Shown here: positions 10,975 through 22,019 of the stretch, in pieces
Position numbering within the stretch: position 1 is the stretch's first letter
How the letters are laid out: each line of letters begins with the position of its first letter
Source: Sinohyriopsis cumingii
Taxonomy: Eukaryota > Mollusca > Bivalvia > Unionida > Unionidae
Reading direction: 5' to 3'
Assembly (NCBI GenBank): GCA_028554795.2
Contig: CM068825.1
Coordinates: forward strand, 93,048,451 to 93,112,450
Length of the DNA stretch: 64,000 nt
The notes under the pieces: generated by a model
Database searches by the model: none
What the model saw: only the letters and a program-made list of their open reading frames with translations
Told to the model about the DNA's origin: nothing
Position numbers and translations under genes: made by a program

Positions 10975-11035
10975 CTGCACCCCCGGATTGGGGGCACTGC
11001 CCCTCGAAACCCCGTTGGGGGATGACCCCCAAACC
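10975..11035. repeat. GC-rich hairpin cluster
   Basis: In AT-rich surroundings this stretch holds three small inverted repeats in a row: CCCCCGGATTGGGGG, CCCCGTTGGGG and GGGGGATGACCCCC. It could be a structured end or internal module of a mobile element. No coding role is apparent. Confidence 0.6.
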
Positions 11036-11459
11036 CTTCTTTCGGATTTTCAGCTTTTTTTATGGAAGCCCAAAATCATGTCTGTGTATAGATTGTCATC
11101 GGGCCTTTTCCTCTTGGTAACATTGTGTAATGATTAATAAGGTTGCTTCATTACCATTTTTATGTGTAGGTTTTTGTGTGTAATATAGAAAACTTGTTTA
11201 AATTACTGTTTAGCTTCCACCCTGATCAGATAAGTACGGGTAAGTTTTCTATACATGGTTTACTCAGTGTGACCAGCTCATACATGATTCCAGGGCCATA
11301 AAGGGTGATCACATTCCCTGGGGTAAGAAACATCCAGGCCACTCCAAGTTCTTGTTCAAAGAAAATTTTCTTTTATAAAATTAAAAAGTGTTGTTCAGCC
11401 CAGGCCCCGTGGATATATCACTGGCCCCCCCCCCCCTTGTCGGCCCTGCATGATACTCC

Positions 11460-11770
11460 TATAAGAGATGCTTCAGTGATAGGCAGTCAAAATTTGGCCT
11501 TCCTATGGGAAAGTTGTTATTAGAATTATTTGCCTTCACTTCATACAGATAGTTATTATTAGCAACACTTCATTGATTTTACCTGTATAGGCAGTAAAAC
11601 TTGGAATTTTGAGGGTAATTTGTTACTAGAGTTGATCATTTGCCTTCCACTTCATACATATAGTTACTATAATCAACACTTCATTGATTTTACATGTATA
11701 GGCAGTCAAAATTGACCTTCCCACAGGTTGCTCATTACTAGAATTGATTAATTAGCATTCACTCTGCGAA
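11460..11770 (+). repeat. Degenerate tandem repeat, unit about 115 bp, about 2.5 copies
   Basis: ATAGGCAGTCAAAATT near 11478 recurs as ATAGGCAGTAAAACTT near 11587 and ATAGGCAGTCAAAATT near 11698. Each is followed by a TTACTAGA/ATTTGCCTTCACTTCATAC-like stretch. A poly-C run lies just upstream near 11425. Confidence 0.7.
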
Positions 11771-11884
11771 TATTAATAGCGATGCTCGAATTCTCTACAT
11801 GTACAGGCCACATGTACCCTGCATTTATTATAGTGGGTAACTCCACATGGACACTCATTAATTCATAAACCACTCACTGTACAT

Positions 11885-11887
<3 letters not shown>

Positions 11888-11969
<82 letters not shown>
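11888..11969. repeat. (TA)n microsatellite, about 40 units
   Basis: An uninterrupted TA run of about 80 bp. Any short ORFs around it have no meaning. Confidence 0.98.
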
Positions 11970-11971
<2 letters not shown>

Positions 11972-12639
11972 GCTCTATAGTATCTTATCATTTACTATGA
12001 AGTGAGTTTGAGATCAGCAGAAGACTCAGCTAAACATCTCACATATCAGACTTATGGACTAGATACATGGATCATTACCCCATACCCCATCTCAACGTCA
12101 AGAACTAGACATCATGCCAGCCAAGATGAGCATGTTCTTTCATGACCAGTCTCAGCCATATAACTCTGATTGCAATGGCCCATGGCCACAATTAATCATA
12201 CAGTATCAGCCACCAGAAACAAATTTGTCCAGTTCCATAACTTGCATAGTGCTGCTAAGCAGTTACTGTGTACAGTGCCCAGATTGGTGCCGCAGTACCC
12301 AAGAACCCACTTTGTGAAACCAGTTGTACAACAGACCAACCTATATGGCATTGCTGTGCACTTCCTGCACTGACACAATCTATTCAGGCACTCTCATGGA
12401 TCAGTCTAACCAGGTACTTATATGGACAGCGTCCAGTTTATATAGGTACCAAGGGTCCTGCAGGTCCTGGAATATTGAAAAAGTGCTGGAATTTAAAAAT
12501 TAAATTTCAGGGCCTTGAAAAGTCGTGGCATTTCTCAAAACTTTGCAGAGTTTAAAAAACTGATAAGAACTCATGTTTCAAAAAGACTGAGCACCGATGA
12601 AAAAAATTGTCTCCAACACAACAGAGTTACAGTGCAACT

Positions 12640-12930
12640 CTGAATTTGGATATACATGTAATGCGGTTGTGGCATGGCTCACAAAGTACGTGAAATAGCG
12701 TATAAAAATGTATTATCATTTTGCAGAAGAGATTGTGTATGAATTTGAATATAATACAATCGTGGCATGGTTACTGAATTTTTAAATACATGTACATGTA
12801 TTTTTCTTGTACCTGGAAAAAAAATTGTTTTTAAAAGTACAAGAAATAGTGTGTAAAATGTTTATCATCCTTTAAGAGTTCACATATGAATTTGAATATG
12901 ATACAATCATGGCATGGCTTCTGAAATTTA
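12640..12930 (+). repeat. Degenerate tandem repeat, unit about 105-145 bp, three copies
   Basis: The phrase TGAATTTGGATATACATGTA near 12641 recurs as TGAATTTGAATATAATACAA near 12740 and TGAATTTGAATATGATACAA near 12888. Each is followed by TCGTGGCATGG-like sequence and an AAATAG(C/T)GT(A/G)TAAAA-like end. The middle copy contains ACATGTACATGT. Confidence 0.65.
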
Positions 12931-13604
12931 ACAGTTTCACCAGGTTCTTGAAGTGTTATGCCAAAATAAACATTATCAGAAATGTTACTTATTACTGATC
13001 CATGAGTAAAGCCAGCAAGTTGTCTTTGTGATTGTCTTCAGTTAATTCTGTATACAATCATTGTTCAAACAATAGCCGACATGTGTTTTTTCATTAACTG
13101 CATACACAAGCAAGCAACAGACAACAATGCAGTGGTTGATAAAAGATTTTCACAATTTAATAAACATGAAAAAATGAAAGCCACCAACATGTTTGCTGGG
13201 CTTGGTGGTGTTATTAGATGCGATCAGTTGACCGGTAAATAATACCCACTTTATTAGCTGGAAATTGAAAGGGTATGAAATTGTACATGCGTTAGCTTAA
13301 AAATCTTTATAAAAGTATTTTTCACATGTTTCTTTTGATATTCACAAAATCTGAAGTAAAAGTTATGTGCACGCTGAAAGCATGTGTTGTTTGTTAATTA
13401 TTAATGCTGTAGTTGTTCAAATGAATAGGCCTACAGGTGTTAATTGTTGGGAATTTACAATGGATAAAAGTACAAGGAAACACATGAGAAAATTTTAACA
13501 GTATGAAATTTGTACAGATACCATTCATACACCCTGGAAGGTAATGAACCATACTTGTGATTCGTCTTAACCTAATTTTGCTGTTAATTTTCCCATTGAA
13601 TTCA

Positions 13605-13930
13605 TACACATAATGATCTGTGACAAAATTACTGAATAGTTTAAATATGTATATGTATACAATTTTTTGCAGTGTAATTACATGTATTATGGATTAACTG
13701 CATGCCATGATGGTACACTATCAGACAGTAAGTAAACAGTGTTAATACTCTGTTCATGGTATATCTTAGATGTTGAATTCAGAGACAATGATCTGTCACA
13801 AAATTACCAAATATTTTAAATCTTTGTGCTATTTTTCAATGGTATTACATGCATTATGGATGAATTGCATGCCTTGATGGCACGATAGTATATGGTGTTG
13901 ATATCCTATTCATGATATACATTAGACATG
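13605..13930 (+). repeat. Degenerate tandem repeat, unit about 175 bp, two copies
   Basis: ATGATCTGTGACAAAATTAC near 13613 and ATGATCTGTCACAAAATTAC near 13788 each lead into CATG(T/C)ATTATGGAT and TGCATGCC(A/T)TGATGG. Confidence 0.75.
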
Positions 13931-13935
13931 AATAA

Positions 13936-14020
13936 ACCCCGCGTTAATGCGACCCCACTATTAACGCAATCCAAGATTTTGGGACCCTAATTATTGTGTT
14001 TTAGCAGGGTTCCACTGTAC
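13936..14020. mobile_element. Possible pogo/Tigger-like terminal fragment
   Basis: CCCGCGTTAATGCGACCCC is followed by TTAACGCAATCC and ends GGGTTCCACTGTACAA. Text of the form 'TAACGC ... GGTTCCACTGTA' resembles ends of pogo-like elements and their short derivatives. Only one end is visible and no transposase or target duplication was found, so this is weak. Confidence 0.3.
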
Positions 14021-15756
14021 AATTGAAGAATAGTTTCATTTCATATAACCATAGTAAGTTCACCTAAAAGTAGATCTCGCGTGATTTCTGTTGTGTTTTA
14101 TTAAAAAAATTCATATGGTCTTTCTTTATGTTAATTTACTTGACAATGCAAAATATTGTAGTCCTCGAGTTTTGTGAAATGGCCCTGGAAACATTTTGGA
14201 AAAGTCATAGAATTTGTTTTGTTAAGTCTGCAGTCACCCTCTTCAGTCAGTTTAACCTGCATAGCACCTCTTGTCACTTACAGCATATGATGTCCTTCTC
14301 TGAGCCTCAGTTCTAAGAAATGTCTCTTCACTGGCCTTTAAGCCTCTGCCAGCCAAAATAAGCCACAACTTAGTGACCCCTTAGATGTAAGGGAATATTT
14401 TTCATAATGTGCTGCATGTGTAGTGAACTGCCATCCTTGAATTCAAAAACTGGTTCTCAGGTTAGTTCCCTCATCATTATTAGATCTTACTGTGATGAGT
14501 GAAACTGCAGGCTTGGACTGAAGAAGCTTTTACCCAACTTCTATCTGAGCATGTTTACAGAATGGGGTACTTTGTAACAGAGAGGCCAAATAGACTATGG
14601 CCATGGCTGTAAACTTGCAACAGGTGGAATGAGACTCGATGCTACCTCCTCTTTTCTGAAAAGATTAGGTTGACAGAATTCACAGCAAGCGACCAAATAT
14701 ACATTCCTTCCATCCCACAAAGTCTCTGCTACAGCGGAGAGATTTGCAAAGCAGTCAGTAAAAAGTCACTGTGATATCCCTCAAGCACATGCCACTGGGA
14801 AGCAGTCCTACTGAATTTGCAACCTTTGAAAACTATAGTTCTTCCAAAATAAGTGGAAGAGTCCAATGGAGGTCGATCATTTTCACCAGCATTCCATGAG
14901 ACTTTCCCAATCGTAAATGACATACATTCATTGTCCCCCCCATCACAAATCTTGCTATGGTGAAGACTCCAGTCTGTGTTACTAATAGGGAAGACTCTTC
15001 AAGATGACATGTGGACCCTACAAGTTCAGTGCACCTCCTAAGCCTTTGTCCTGAGTTCTTTCAGCTACTATGCAGCACTAATCTATTTGTCAACCTTTTG
15101 CGCTTTTGTATTCACAATGTAATGCAACAGCTGGTTCTAATACCATCCATTGTAAAGACTATGCAAACAGTTTGGACCAAGAGGCATTTCTTCATGTTCC
15201 CATTTGCATGGCTTCCAGAAGTTTTGTGAATTGGCTACAACAGGCTGCAAAAAGCAGGATAATTATATTCTGGAGCAAGATGAATTTCATGTGTTAACCC
15301 TCCTTCTGTTCTCAATGTCCTTTTTTATAAGGACATCTCTTGACCTCTTACCCATTCAGAGTTTTGGTAGACTAGGTCTGGAATCAAGCTTTTCATTGGT
15401 GACTGGATAATCTACATGGGAATGGAGTTCTCATTCTGCCCAACAACTCCACTGTGGTGAATTAATTCAAATAGCAAGGTGTAACCAATTCCCCTGACCT
15501 TTGCATTCTTATGTGGCATTTCTAACGTGGTGCCCTCAACAACAAATCCACATTTAAGTTCAACATATCCTAGGCTGACTAATGTATTGGTAGAACTCAT
15601 TGCCCTGCAAGAAGAAACTAATGTAAACAGAATGGCCTCTTCATCCCTTAGTTTCACTCGATTGATGCTCAGTGTGATCGACCTATCATGGACCTGTCTC
15701 ACCAATTCTGCTTCCAAAAAAGCTTAAGATAATCAATTCTCTTTCTGTAGATTGGA

Positions 15757-16065
15757 ATGGCCAAATGTAAACACTTCTCCAACACCTCAGGTTTTGAAAG
15801 TGATACAGAAATCAAAAGAATTGGAATGTCTCCTCATCCTGATTACTCCACTCAAATAGGAGTATTGGATCAACCCCATAAATCTCGAACAGAATCACCA
15901 GGAATCAGCATTAAGCAACCACAGTGGCAGGTGTTTCATCTCAACCCAGAGTTACTGAACCTACACATCTGGATCTTATCAAAATATGCCCATAGGAAGA
16001 AACGGTTCTCACAAAAAGTGATGGGAATCCCTCAAGTGAGACGGCCATCTACCTTAGAGGCATAA
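15757..16065 (+). pseudogene. Fragment of DIRS-like pol, recombinase-proximal region
   Basis: A 102-codon open stretch. Its second half carries WQVFHLNPELLNLHIWILSK and a basic KKRFSQKVMG stretch, then VRRPST before a stop. Similar text continues after the stop, so this is a piece of a longer broken frame. It is the best-preserved part of the element at 14500-17510. Confidence 0.45.
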
Positions 16066-17137
16066 AAAGGCAATGGAATATATTCTTAGTGGAACACTCG
16101 AGTGCTTATTCCAGTGTAGGCACCCATACCACAGTAGCTAATTTCTTATGACTCTTTAATGAGTAATAGTTAGCACCATTCACAATTTAAACTACTGTTC
16201 CATCATCACTAACACACTATGTTATCATGGATAGAGGATATCGGACAAACCAAAGACCTATCTGATATTCTGTTTAGTTTGGATTTCACCTGGCCAGTGA
16301 CACTGGATCCCAGCCCAAGTGAAATTTTTCATGGATATTAACCTGGTTGAACAAGACACCATTTGAACTACACTCAACTTAAATAGTGCACCTCTCCTAT
16401 AAGTCATGCCTCTTCACTGCTTTTGTGATCATCGGGCAAACTTACTGAATACATTTCCTATTGGGAACCCATCTACATGTAGTTCTGGCAAGGTGGATCA
16501 GTATCACTCATGAAGCAACATGCTTTCACTGACAAGAACAGGCTACTGTTCATGGGTAATCTGACTTTGGTAGTAATTCACGTCTATTCTGGACACTTCA
16601 TTAAAGGTCATCTACAGGAGCCAGTGTGATCTCAGAAGTGGTATTTCAGGAAGACCAAACCATTGCATTGAGGGAGATTATGCCTCATTTTGCCTTCAAA
16701 AGAGGAGAAGGATGATATATCAACATTGGCACTTTCATCCTGAAAAAGGTCGGCTATCTGTTCCACATATTTGACTAAACCTTCTCCAATGAATTTGCTG
16801 CACATATTGGCTCATAATGTTTGGACAACTCGCCACAAACATTGGATGTGAAACTGTTCTCTAGCTCTAATTATCCATGCTGTGGAATGGAGATCTGAGT
16901 ATTTATTAGAGATATTTGATCCTGTAAGGCTCATTTCGATTTGGAGGAACTTTTATCCATTGTGAAAAATATCGCCTTTTCAGGTCATTCAACAGATTCA
17001 TAAAGATGTGGCTTGACAACTTCCATTGGATCGGAAGTTGTCTCCCCTTTTGAAGCCACTTCATGACAGATGGAGCCTAGATGATCTCTCAAGGGTAAGG
17101 GGATGAATCTCCCTCCACCTCTTACCTATTCTCCTGG

Positions 17138-17228
17138 GGTATTATGATTGGGTAACATATTTGAAGAAGAAACAAATTTTTTCTAGTAAAATATGTTTCT
17201 TCGATAATATGTACCTAATCATATACCC
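17138..17228. repeat. Large imperfect inverted repeat (element terminus)
   Basis: The left arm GGTATTATGATTGGGTAACA, continuing through GAAGAAGAAACA, is answered by a right arm TGTTTCTTCGATAATATGTA, continuing through CCTAATCATATACC. The arms are about 36 nt and pair with a few bulges. The right-arm text recurs in reverse orientation at 17447-17503 (GTTTGGGTACGTATTATTGA, then GAAACATCTTTTACCAGAAAAA). Confidence 0.75.
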
Positions 17229-18067
17229 TCCCAGCCTCCCTACAGTTACATCCATAGACAGAGCATGCCTTCCACTCAAGTAGTATATGACAAAGTCACA
17301 GGGTTTGGCACCTATACATACCAGTATCAAGGAGAGATCATTCTACTGAACTACCACCAAGGTGGGCAATTAACTTTGAGCTTTTTAACTCAAAAGTTTT
17401 AACCTGATAGGGCTGGATTTGCAGGGTAGTAGTAGTTCTCCTAAGATATTATGTTTGGGTACGTATTATTGAGAAACATCTTTTACCAGAAAAAATTGGT
17501 TTAATTAGTTTGACAACCACTTTTTTTCATAGTTGCAAATACAGAGACACACACTCACACTTCCATTTTTTGATGGTGTTAAACATGTAACGGCATTAGC
17601 CATTTGAATAAAAAGTGGGTGAGATTTCATTTAGGAGGATAATGGCATCCACGTTTAAAGTTACTGAAAACAATATTTAGATCTCACTTTTTGGCCGAAG
17701 TTTTAGTTAAGAACTGAAACAGTTTCCACATTTTTTTGAAAAGTTTCATCATCAGATGCAAGATTACATGCTTGTGTTTTGTTTTACAGGCAGCTAGATC
17801 ATCCTGTGGACTATGATGATTCTGATGTGTTCATATGGCATATCTTTAGGAAAATATTTCCAAAAGGTTTCGGCAGCTGTTGACTTCATTATTCGTTGTT
17901 ATCTACATACACATCTTTTGACTTAGTAGATGGCACCTTGTTTGCTATCATATGTTCTCATGGTATCTTGTTGCATTCATGAGGATTGATAAAGGATCAG
18001 AAAGGTAGAAGTTGGATAGTTAAGATGGTCATATTTTATTATATAAATGAATATAAGATCTGCACAT

Positions 18068-18090
18068 TCTCTCTCTCTCTCTCTCTCATA
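18068..18090. repeat. (TC)n microsatellite
   Basis: A short TC run of about ten units in AT-rich sequence. Confidence 0.9.
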
Positions 18091-18339
18091 TGTAATCTGG
18101 TGTTATTAATTTCTTTCTATATCATACAGAATTTTAAGTTATTAAATAGTGTTATAACTATAAAAAGAATGTTAGCATCTCAAGTACCAATAACAAACCT
18201 TGACGTTGTGCTTATGTAATTTACAGTTAACAAGAGGGATATAATAATGCAAACTTAATAATTGATCATATTAAGCAAAATAAAATTAAAAACTGAAATT
18301 TTATTATGTCCATTATGATTATAATTCCCAGCTCCCGTC

Positions 18340-18590
18340 AAAAGTGTGGTGGTGCCATGGGTGGCCTAAGGCATTCACCATTATTGATCACTGTCATTTC
18401 ACCTATGTCTGCATGGGTTCTAATCTTGGGCTAAACCAATGTATATATGTGAGAAAGCTGCCAGTAGCTTCCCATGGGTCAGTGGTTCTTACTAGGATTA
18501 TGCTAGGGTTTAATCCCCACCAGTTATTCTGGCCACCATGTATAGCCTATCCTGCACTGCGAAATGGCGTTAAATCCAAAAACTAAACAA
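18340..18590 (+). mobile_element. tRNA-derived SINE, family B, decayed copy
   Basis: It aligns by eye along its length with the copy at 34996-35251. Shared landmarks are the head GTGGCCTAAG/GTGGCCGAGTGG, TCTGCATGGGTTCTAATCTTG as a degenerate B box, GAGAAAGCTGCCAGTAGCTT, and the 3' end ATGTATAGCCTATCCTGCAC, then AAATGGCGTTAAATCCAAAA. Several stops and substitutions show age. Confidence 0.75.
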
Positions 18591-18935
18591 TTAAGAGAGT
18601 GACTATTGACATTAAAGATGCTGTTAAAGATGCTGAGAAGGCATAACAAATGTTCAGAATCATGCCAATGTTCTTGGAATGAAATAAATGATCTATTCTC
18701 AATTATTTTCATACAATGTATGGGAAGTCATTTGCATCATAAGAGTTACGGGACCAATCGTTTTTTTCCACATCTTAAGTCTCTGATCCTGTTGATCTTG
18801 CACATCATACACATTCATGATGAATGTCATAAAAAAAGGAAAGAACCAGTAAAATGTACTACCCATTTTTCCAGATTTATTAAATCCATTTAGTATCAGA
18901 ACATTAACCCTTTACCTCATACAAGCATCTTTGGA

Positions 18936-19005
18936 CACCTCTACTCCATTCGCATGGAAGCGCCTTTTGACGCCTCTACAAGATTCGCATAGAAGCGCCT
19001 TTTGA
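18936..19005 (+). repeat. 35-bp subterminal tandem repeat in the piggyBac-type element
   Basis: Two copies, CACCTCTACTCCATTCGCAT and CGCCTCTACAAGATTCGCAT, each followed by (G/A)GAAGCGCCTTTTGA. Subterminal repeats are often transposase-binding sites in this superfamily; that role is inference. Confidence 0.85.
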
Positions 19006-19200
19006 CGCCTGCGGTAAAATCAGCCATTTTGAGCTAGTTTTCGTAGCGCCACCTTCGGGGAAAACCCCCCATTACATACTACATTCATTTCTGCGAATGA
19101 CAATTACGGCAGATCACGTGGACACTATTCATGCACTGGTCGATATCTGCTATTTAAAGTAACTGGGTTGTAATCTCCACTCTCCAAAATGGCAGCCGCG

Positions 19201-20018
19201 GATTTCATTCAGTACATACGAAGTTTTCACGATTAGAATAACAACCACGAAAGATTCAATAAATTAGGTAAAGTCTCTGATATTGATGTAGGCAGCAATT
19301 AGTTTTTATAAATTATCAAATTCAGATGACTTAGTGATATAGACGCACACGAAAACCTTGTAAATTTTGAGTATCGGAAATAGCAGCTACGGTTGGTCAC
19401 GCGGCCTCACAGACATGACGGTGAACGAGTTCTCTCAAGATTTTGAAGCACATAAAAAAATTCTTCTGTGGAAAATAATTACACAGCTATAACAATCGGA
19501 CATTACTCTTAAATTTTTCCACATATGATATATGTGTACCAAAAATGTAAAATGGTTAAAATTGTTGTTAAATGTAACATACACTAAATTGCTTAACAGT
19601 TCACAGGCAGGATTTCATTCAGTACTTACGAAGTTTTCACGAGTAGAATCACAAACACGAAAGATTCAATAACCTTGGTAAAGGCTATGATATTTATGCA
19701 AGCAGCAATTAGTTTTCTATTGATTGTCAAATTCAGATGACTTAGTGATGTAGACACAGACGAAAAACGTGTAAATTTCGAGTATGGGAGATGGCAGCTA
19801 CGGTCGATCACGCAGCCTCACTGACCTGACGGTGAACAAGTTCTCTCTCAATTTTATAGCACATAAAATATTCTTCTGTGAAAAATAATTACACAGCTAT
19901 AACAATCGGACTTTACTCTTCAATTTTTCCACATATAATAAATGTCTGCCTAAAACGTAAAATGGTTAAAACTGCTGTTAAACGTAACACCACTACATTG
20001 CTTAACAATTCACAGGCA
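19201..20018 (+). repeat. About 410-bp internal direct duplication
   Basis: Copy 1 is 19201-19610 and copy 2 is 19611-20018. Both begin GATTTCATTCAGTAC and end TTCACAGGCA. They differ by scattered substitutions and a few small indels, so the duplication is not recent but both halves are retained. Confidence 0.9.
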
Positions 20019-20514
20019 TGCCTATGCGGATGCGGTCTGCTAGGTAACAGGTGTTTTATTTATAGCGTGCTGCACTTTGTCACTAAGCTCTATGAGGTAA
20101 AGGGTTAATCTTGGAATTTTGTGAAGTATTTGAAGCAACAGGAAATATAACTGACCTTATCCGCATCAAGCAGTGTTGATTTTATTATATGCTACCATTT
20201 TCTATAGTATGGCATTGTTGTCATTTTTTGCGTAGCAGACACTAGATGTAAATTGCCCTATATTAGGAATTTCAAAATTAAATAACACTGACAAATTATG
20301 ATAAGTATGAAAATTTTGGAAAATTTCAGATGTAGCATGAATTTTGTGATATAAATTCTGTTGCATATTTCAGCTGAATTTTCAGCTTTTGTTCATTTGA
20401 ACTTTGATGAAATACATTGGGGATTTCGCTTAATTTTAAGTATTTTAGTGATATATCTGATGCCTGTTTGGTAGAAGATGAAGAAAGGTCCCTTTTTTAA
20501 TGTATTAAAAAAGA

Positions 20515-21160
20515 AACCGATTGATGATCACTAGCAAGAATCATGTTGATGATCACTATTAAGAAACATATTGATGATCACTATAGAAACACATTGATCA
20601 TCACTAGTAAGAATAAGAAACACTGATGATCACTAGTAAGAAACACATTGATGATCACTATTAAGAAACATGATCATCACTACTGACACTAGTATGAAAC
20701 TTTGATCACTAGTAGAAAAACATTGATGATCACTAGTAAGAATAAGAAACACTGATAATCACTAGTAAGAAACACATTGAAGATCACTATAGAAACACAT
20801 TGATCATCATTAGTAAGAATAAACACTGATGATCACTATAGAAACACATTGATCATCACTAGTAAGAATAAGAAACTGATGATCACTATTAAGAAACATG
20901 ATCATCACTAGTAAGAATAAGAAACACTGATGATGATCACTAGTAAGAAACATTGATGATAACTAAAGAAACACATTGATCATCACTAGTAAGAATATGA
21001 AACAGTGATGATCACTAGTAAGAATAAGAAACACATTGATGATCACTATTAAGAAATATCATCATCACTACTGACACTAGTAAGAAACTTTGATCACTAG
21101 TAGAAAAACATTGATGATCACTAGTAAGATACACATTGATGATCACTAGTGATCTCAGAA
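20515..21160 (+). repeat. Satellite-like array of GATGATCACTAGTAAGAAACAC-type units
   Basis: More than twenty irregular copies of a unit of about 22-28 bp built from TTGATGATCACTAGTAAGAA and variants such as CACTATTAAGAAACA, CACTATAGAAACACA and TGATCATCACTAGTAAGAA. Many copies contain short palindromes (TGATCA, ACTAGT). Unit lengths vary, so it is not a clean minisatellite. It lies about 400 bp after the piggyBac-type element. Confidence 0.85.
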
Positions 21161-21489
21161 GAATAGCATCAGATTTTGTTTTGCCAGTGAAAGTACTGCA
21201 GACATGTTGATGTTTGCATCATCACCAGTTTTTGTCTTGTGTCATTCCATTTAATTAAATATATATTGCTGCAGTAGGCCTATGATTATGATTTGTTTCA
21301 GATAATTAAGATGTATATGTAAGGCTATGTCTGCAAAAATTGGGAGAATGTAATATGTCACATTTGACTTCTAAAATACAAATTGTGTATTAATTAAAAT
21401 TAGCTGATATTATTCAAATGATCTTATATAGTTATTGGTTATTTCTGAGATAATTGACTCAGATGGCAGATGTGTTGGATGTACTACTG

Positions 21490-21800
21490 TTGCTATCAGG
21501 TAATGCTGAGATACGTATAACCAGTACTGTACTATGATAGAAACAGATCATGCTGATATATGTGTAACCAGTACTGTTCTATAATAATTAGTACATGTAA
21601 TAGATAATGCTAAGATATGTATAGCCAGTACTTTACTATAATAATTAACAGATAATGCTAACATGTATAGGCAGTACTGTACTATAATTAATAACAGGTA
21701 ATGCTATGATACCTATAGCCAGTACTGTACTATAATAATTAGTAATAAATAATACTAAAATATGTATTACTTGTACAGTGCTACAATGATTAGTAATAGT
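21490..21800 (+). repeat. Degenerate tandem repeat, unit about 50-60 bp, six copies
   Basis: AATGCTGAGATACGTATAAC then CAGTACTGTACTATGAT near 21501 recurs near 21550, 21607, 21651, 21700 and 21748 with changes. The constant words are CCAGTACTGTACTAT and AATAATTAGTA. Confidence 0.75.
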
Positions 21801-22019
21801 TGTAATTGTTTCATTATTTGTATTTTTGATATTATTTGCAATTCTGTGCAAAATCTTGCTTGTTATCTGGTTCATTAATGTATGTTGTTAATTATGGGCA
21901 TGATGGTTTGGAATGACATTTCAGTCAATCATTACGTTTTGTCAGATTTTGAGGTTTTGTTTCTTATATAATTTTCCATCACAGTTGACAGAAGTGTTTG
22001 CTTAGTATGTATTTACACT

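Larger units (their letters stand above)
14500..17510 (+). mobile_element. Decayed DIRS-like (tyrosine recombinase) retrotransposon, 3' part
   Basis: Coding fragments in several plus frames, broken by stops and shifts, match the order expected after the reverse transcriptase of DIRS-like elements. Around 15040-15240 is a stretch like the 'PEFFQLL ... FxFPxxWLPEVL' segment. At 15900-16065 the text WQVFHLNPELLNLHIWILSK and RRPST resembles the '-LHxWxLS-' linker. Near 16080-16130 NTRVLIPV...APIPQ resembles the start of the recombinase. The 3' end has a large imperfect inverted repeat (17138-17228) and a further direct copy of one arm (17441-17503), fitting the inverted and complementary repeats of this order. 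No intact ORF survives. The assignment rests on remembered family patterns, not an alignment. Confidence 0.5.
18904..20108. mobile_element. Non-autonomous piggyBac-type element with TTAA target duplication
   Basis: TTAA (18904-18907) is followed by CCCTTTACCTCATA (18908-18921). At the other end, TATGAGGTAAAGGG (20091-20104) is followed by TTAA (20105-20108). The 14-bp inverted repeats are perfect. TTAA flanks plus CCC...GGG termini are the hallmark of piggyBac elements. The internal 1.2 kb has no transposase ORF. It contains a 35-bp near-tandem repeat (18936-19005) and a direct duplication of about 410 bp (19201-20018). The interior is richer in CpG than the flanks. The short ORF at 19878-20108 is incidental. 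Confidence 0.85.

Noticed and set aside
15412-15717. 101-codon minus-strand ORF
   Set aside because: Overlaps the plus-strand DIRS-like fragments and has no independent support.
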